Part shown: piece by piece, positions 24,324 through 25,282 of the stretch
Position numbering within the stretch: position 1 is the stretch's first letter
Layout of the letters: each line of letters begins with the position of its first letter
Source: Promethearchaeota archaeon
Lineage (GTDB): Archaea > Asgardarchaeota > Lokiarchaeia > Sigynarchaeales > SOKP01
Length of the DNA stretch: 25,282 bases
NCBI GenBank assembly: GCA_014730295.1
Contig: WJIN01000174.1
Coordinates: 1 to 25,282, forward strand
Direction of reading: 5' to 3'
The notes under the pieces: generated by a model
The model's input: only the letters and a program-made list of their open reading frames with translations
Databases searched by the model: none
What the model was told of the DNA's origin: nothing
Made by a program: the position numbers and the translations under genes

Positions 24324-25282
24324 ATGAGTTTTAACGATGAGATACTTTTTGAAAAATTTGATGATATGGAACATGAAAAAGCATCTGAATTGATACTTTC
24401 TATTTTACTTACCTCAAATCCGCCAAAAAGGCGTGAGCGGGCAATTAAGAAACTTATGGAGATAGGAGACGATGCTCATTACCAAGAAATAAAAAGCGCG
24501 TATCTAAACGAAACGCACTCCACGGTAAAAATTAGCTTCATTGAACTTCTCTCAAATCTATATCGTGATAGGGGAATAAAATTTCTTAAAACGCAATATA
24601 AAAATGAAAAAGACTGGAAAGTTCGTAAACAGATCGTAAAAGCAATCCAGAAATCATCCGATAATCATCATTTAGTTTTTTTTATAGAAAGTTTGAATGA
24701 TGCTAATCAAAACATAAAGAAAATCTCAATATTACATTTAGGTTCCATAAAAGACCCAAGAGCTTTAGATTCACTGATGGAGCTTCTAAAGTATGGTAAT
24801 AAAGAATATAATACAATTTTAATCGATGCCATAAGCGGAATTATCAAGACTTCTGGTGTAGAGCTTCTTGAAGGATATATTGAAACTGGAAACCTCCATA
24901 TGAGACGAAATATCCCGCTAATACTAAAAAAGGTTGGTGATACATCTTCAATAGACTTTTTGAAAGATCTAATAAGGGACAGAGACCTTTTTGTAAAAGT
25001 TAATTCGATTAATGCATTAGCGAGCATTCTTAAATCCTCAGAAGATACAAATATTGATATTATAGCTCAAGAATTAAAAAGTGAATATTCAAACGTTACG
25101 CACGCGGCAATACGAGCATTAGGAATTATCGGCAACAAAAACGCCTCGTATCCTTTACTTAAATTATTAAAAGATAAGAATTCAAGGACACGAAATCTAG
25201 CAATTAAAGCGTTGGCAAAATTATTGAAAAACTCTACATCGTACAAACGTTTGCAGAATCTTATAACCAGTCGTAATATAAC
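24324..25282 (+). CDS. HEAT-repeat protein, cut by the right edge
   Basis: The frame opens at ATG 24324 and stays open for 319 codons to the window edge, with no stop, so the C-terminus is missing. The product is made of repeated pairs of helices about 30 residues long. They contain phrases typical of HEAT or PBS-lyase repeats, such as GSIKDPRALDSLMELL, VNSINALASIL, ALGIIGNKNASYPLLKLLKD and RNLAIKALAKLL. The first 30 residues are acidic and not repeat-like. HEAT arrays are protein-binding scaffolds; some bind phycobilin-like cofactors or act as lyases, but nothing here indicates catalysis. No signal peptide or membrane segment is visible, so it is probably cytoplasmic. Its partner is unknown. 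Confidence 0.85.
   Translation, partial: MSFNDEILFEKFDDMEHEKASELILSILLTSNPPKRRERAIKKLMEIGDDAHYQEIKSAYLNETHSTVKISFIELLSNLYRDRGIKFLKTQYKNEKDWKVRKQIVKAIQKSSDNHHLVFFIESLNDANQNIKKISILHLGSIKDPRALDSLMELLKYGNKEYNTILIDAISGIIKTSGVELLEGYIETGNLHMRRNIPLILKKVGDTSSIDFLKDLIRDRDLFVKVNSINALASILKSSEDTNIDIIAQELKSEYSNVTHAAIRALGIIGNKNASYPLLKLLKDKNSRTRNLAIKALAKLLKNSTSYKRLQNLITSRNI

Noticed and set aside
24707..25027. 106-codon minus-strand frame inside the HEAT-repeat gene
   Set aside because: It is antisense to a convincing repeat protein and is rich in Ser, Arg and Phe as expected for a shadow frame.

Overview
The window looks like low-GC archaeal chromosome. The clearest promoter is a BRE plus TATA box (5888-5902), genes end in T-rich tracts rather than strong hairpin terminators, and there is an HdrA-type flavoprotein and a 2-oxoacid:ferredoxin oxidoreductase. 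Together with the giant surface propeller protein and the HEAT-repeat protein, this suggests an anaerobic archaeon. My impression is an Asgard (Lokiarchaeia-like) genome, but no rRNA, tRNA or ribosomal protein is present to prove it. I see no tRNA or rRNA gene, no transposase and no CRISPR array.

Layout: (1) 1-438 is the end of a winged-helix regulator. (2) 960-2978 is a stand-alone hdrA with a strong Shine-Dalgarno. (3) 3186-4996, minus strand, holds a soluble PAS-PAS histidine kinase and a small membrane protein. (4) 5391-6326 holds two tandem paralogues of a small uncharacterised family; one has a CxxC motif and the other has lost the second Cys. (5) 6378-9053, minus strand, is a thioredoxin-domain YyaL/DUF255 protein with a nitroreductase. 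(6) 9241-9855 is a multi-pass membrane protein of unknown role. (7) 10062-11408 is a nucleotide-sugar dehydrogenase, convergent with an aldo/keto reductase (11421-12437) that is followed upstream by an MFS exporter (12591-13796). (8) 14046-20639 is a tightly packed three-gene operon: a 1548-residue membrane-anchored FG-GAP/VCBS-type propeller protein, an ABC ATPase and an ABC-2 permease. (9) 20726-23253, minus strand, is a two-gene 2-oxoacid:ferredoxin oxidoreductase. (10) 23582-23977 is a small membrane protein gene broken by an in-frame TAA. (11) 24324 to the right edge is an open HEAT-repeat gene.

How the genes may work together: HdrA and the 2-oxoacid oxidoreductase both belong to ferredoxin-based anaerobic energy metabolism, but they sit far apart and are not one operon. 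The surface protein-ABC operon is the best candidate for an undescribed system: overlapping ATGA junctions tie a huge extracellular Ca-binding propeller protein to an ABC-2 transporter. The beta subunit of the oxidoreductase lacks the expected fourth Fe-S cysteine. Other points worth a second look are the broken gene at 23582, the CxxC/CxxN paralogue pair, and inverted repeats upstream of several minus-strand oxidoreductase genes.
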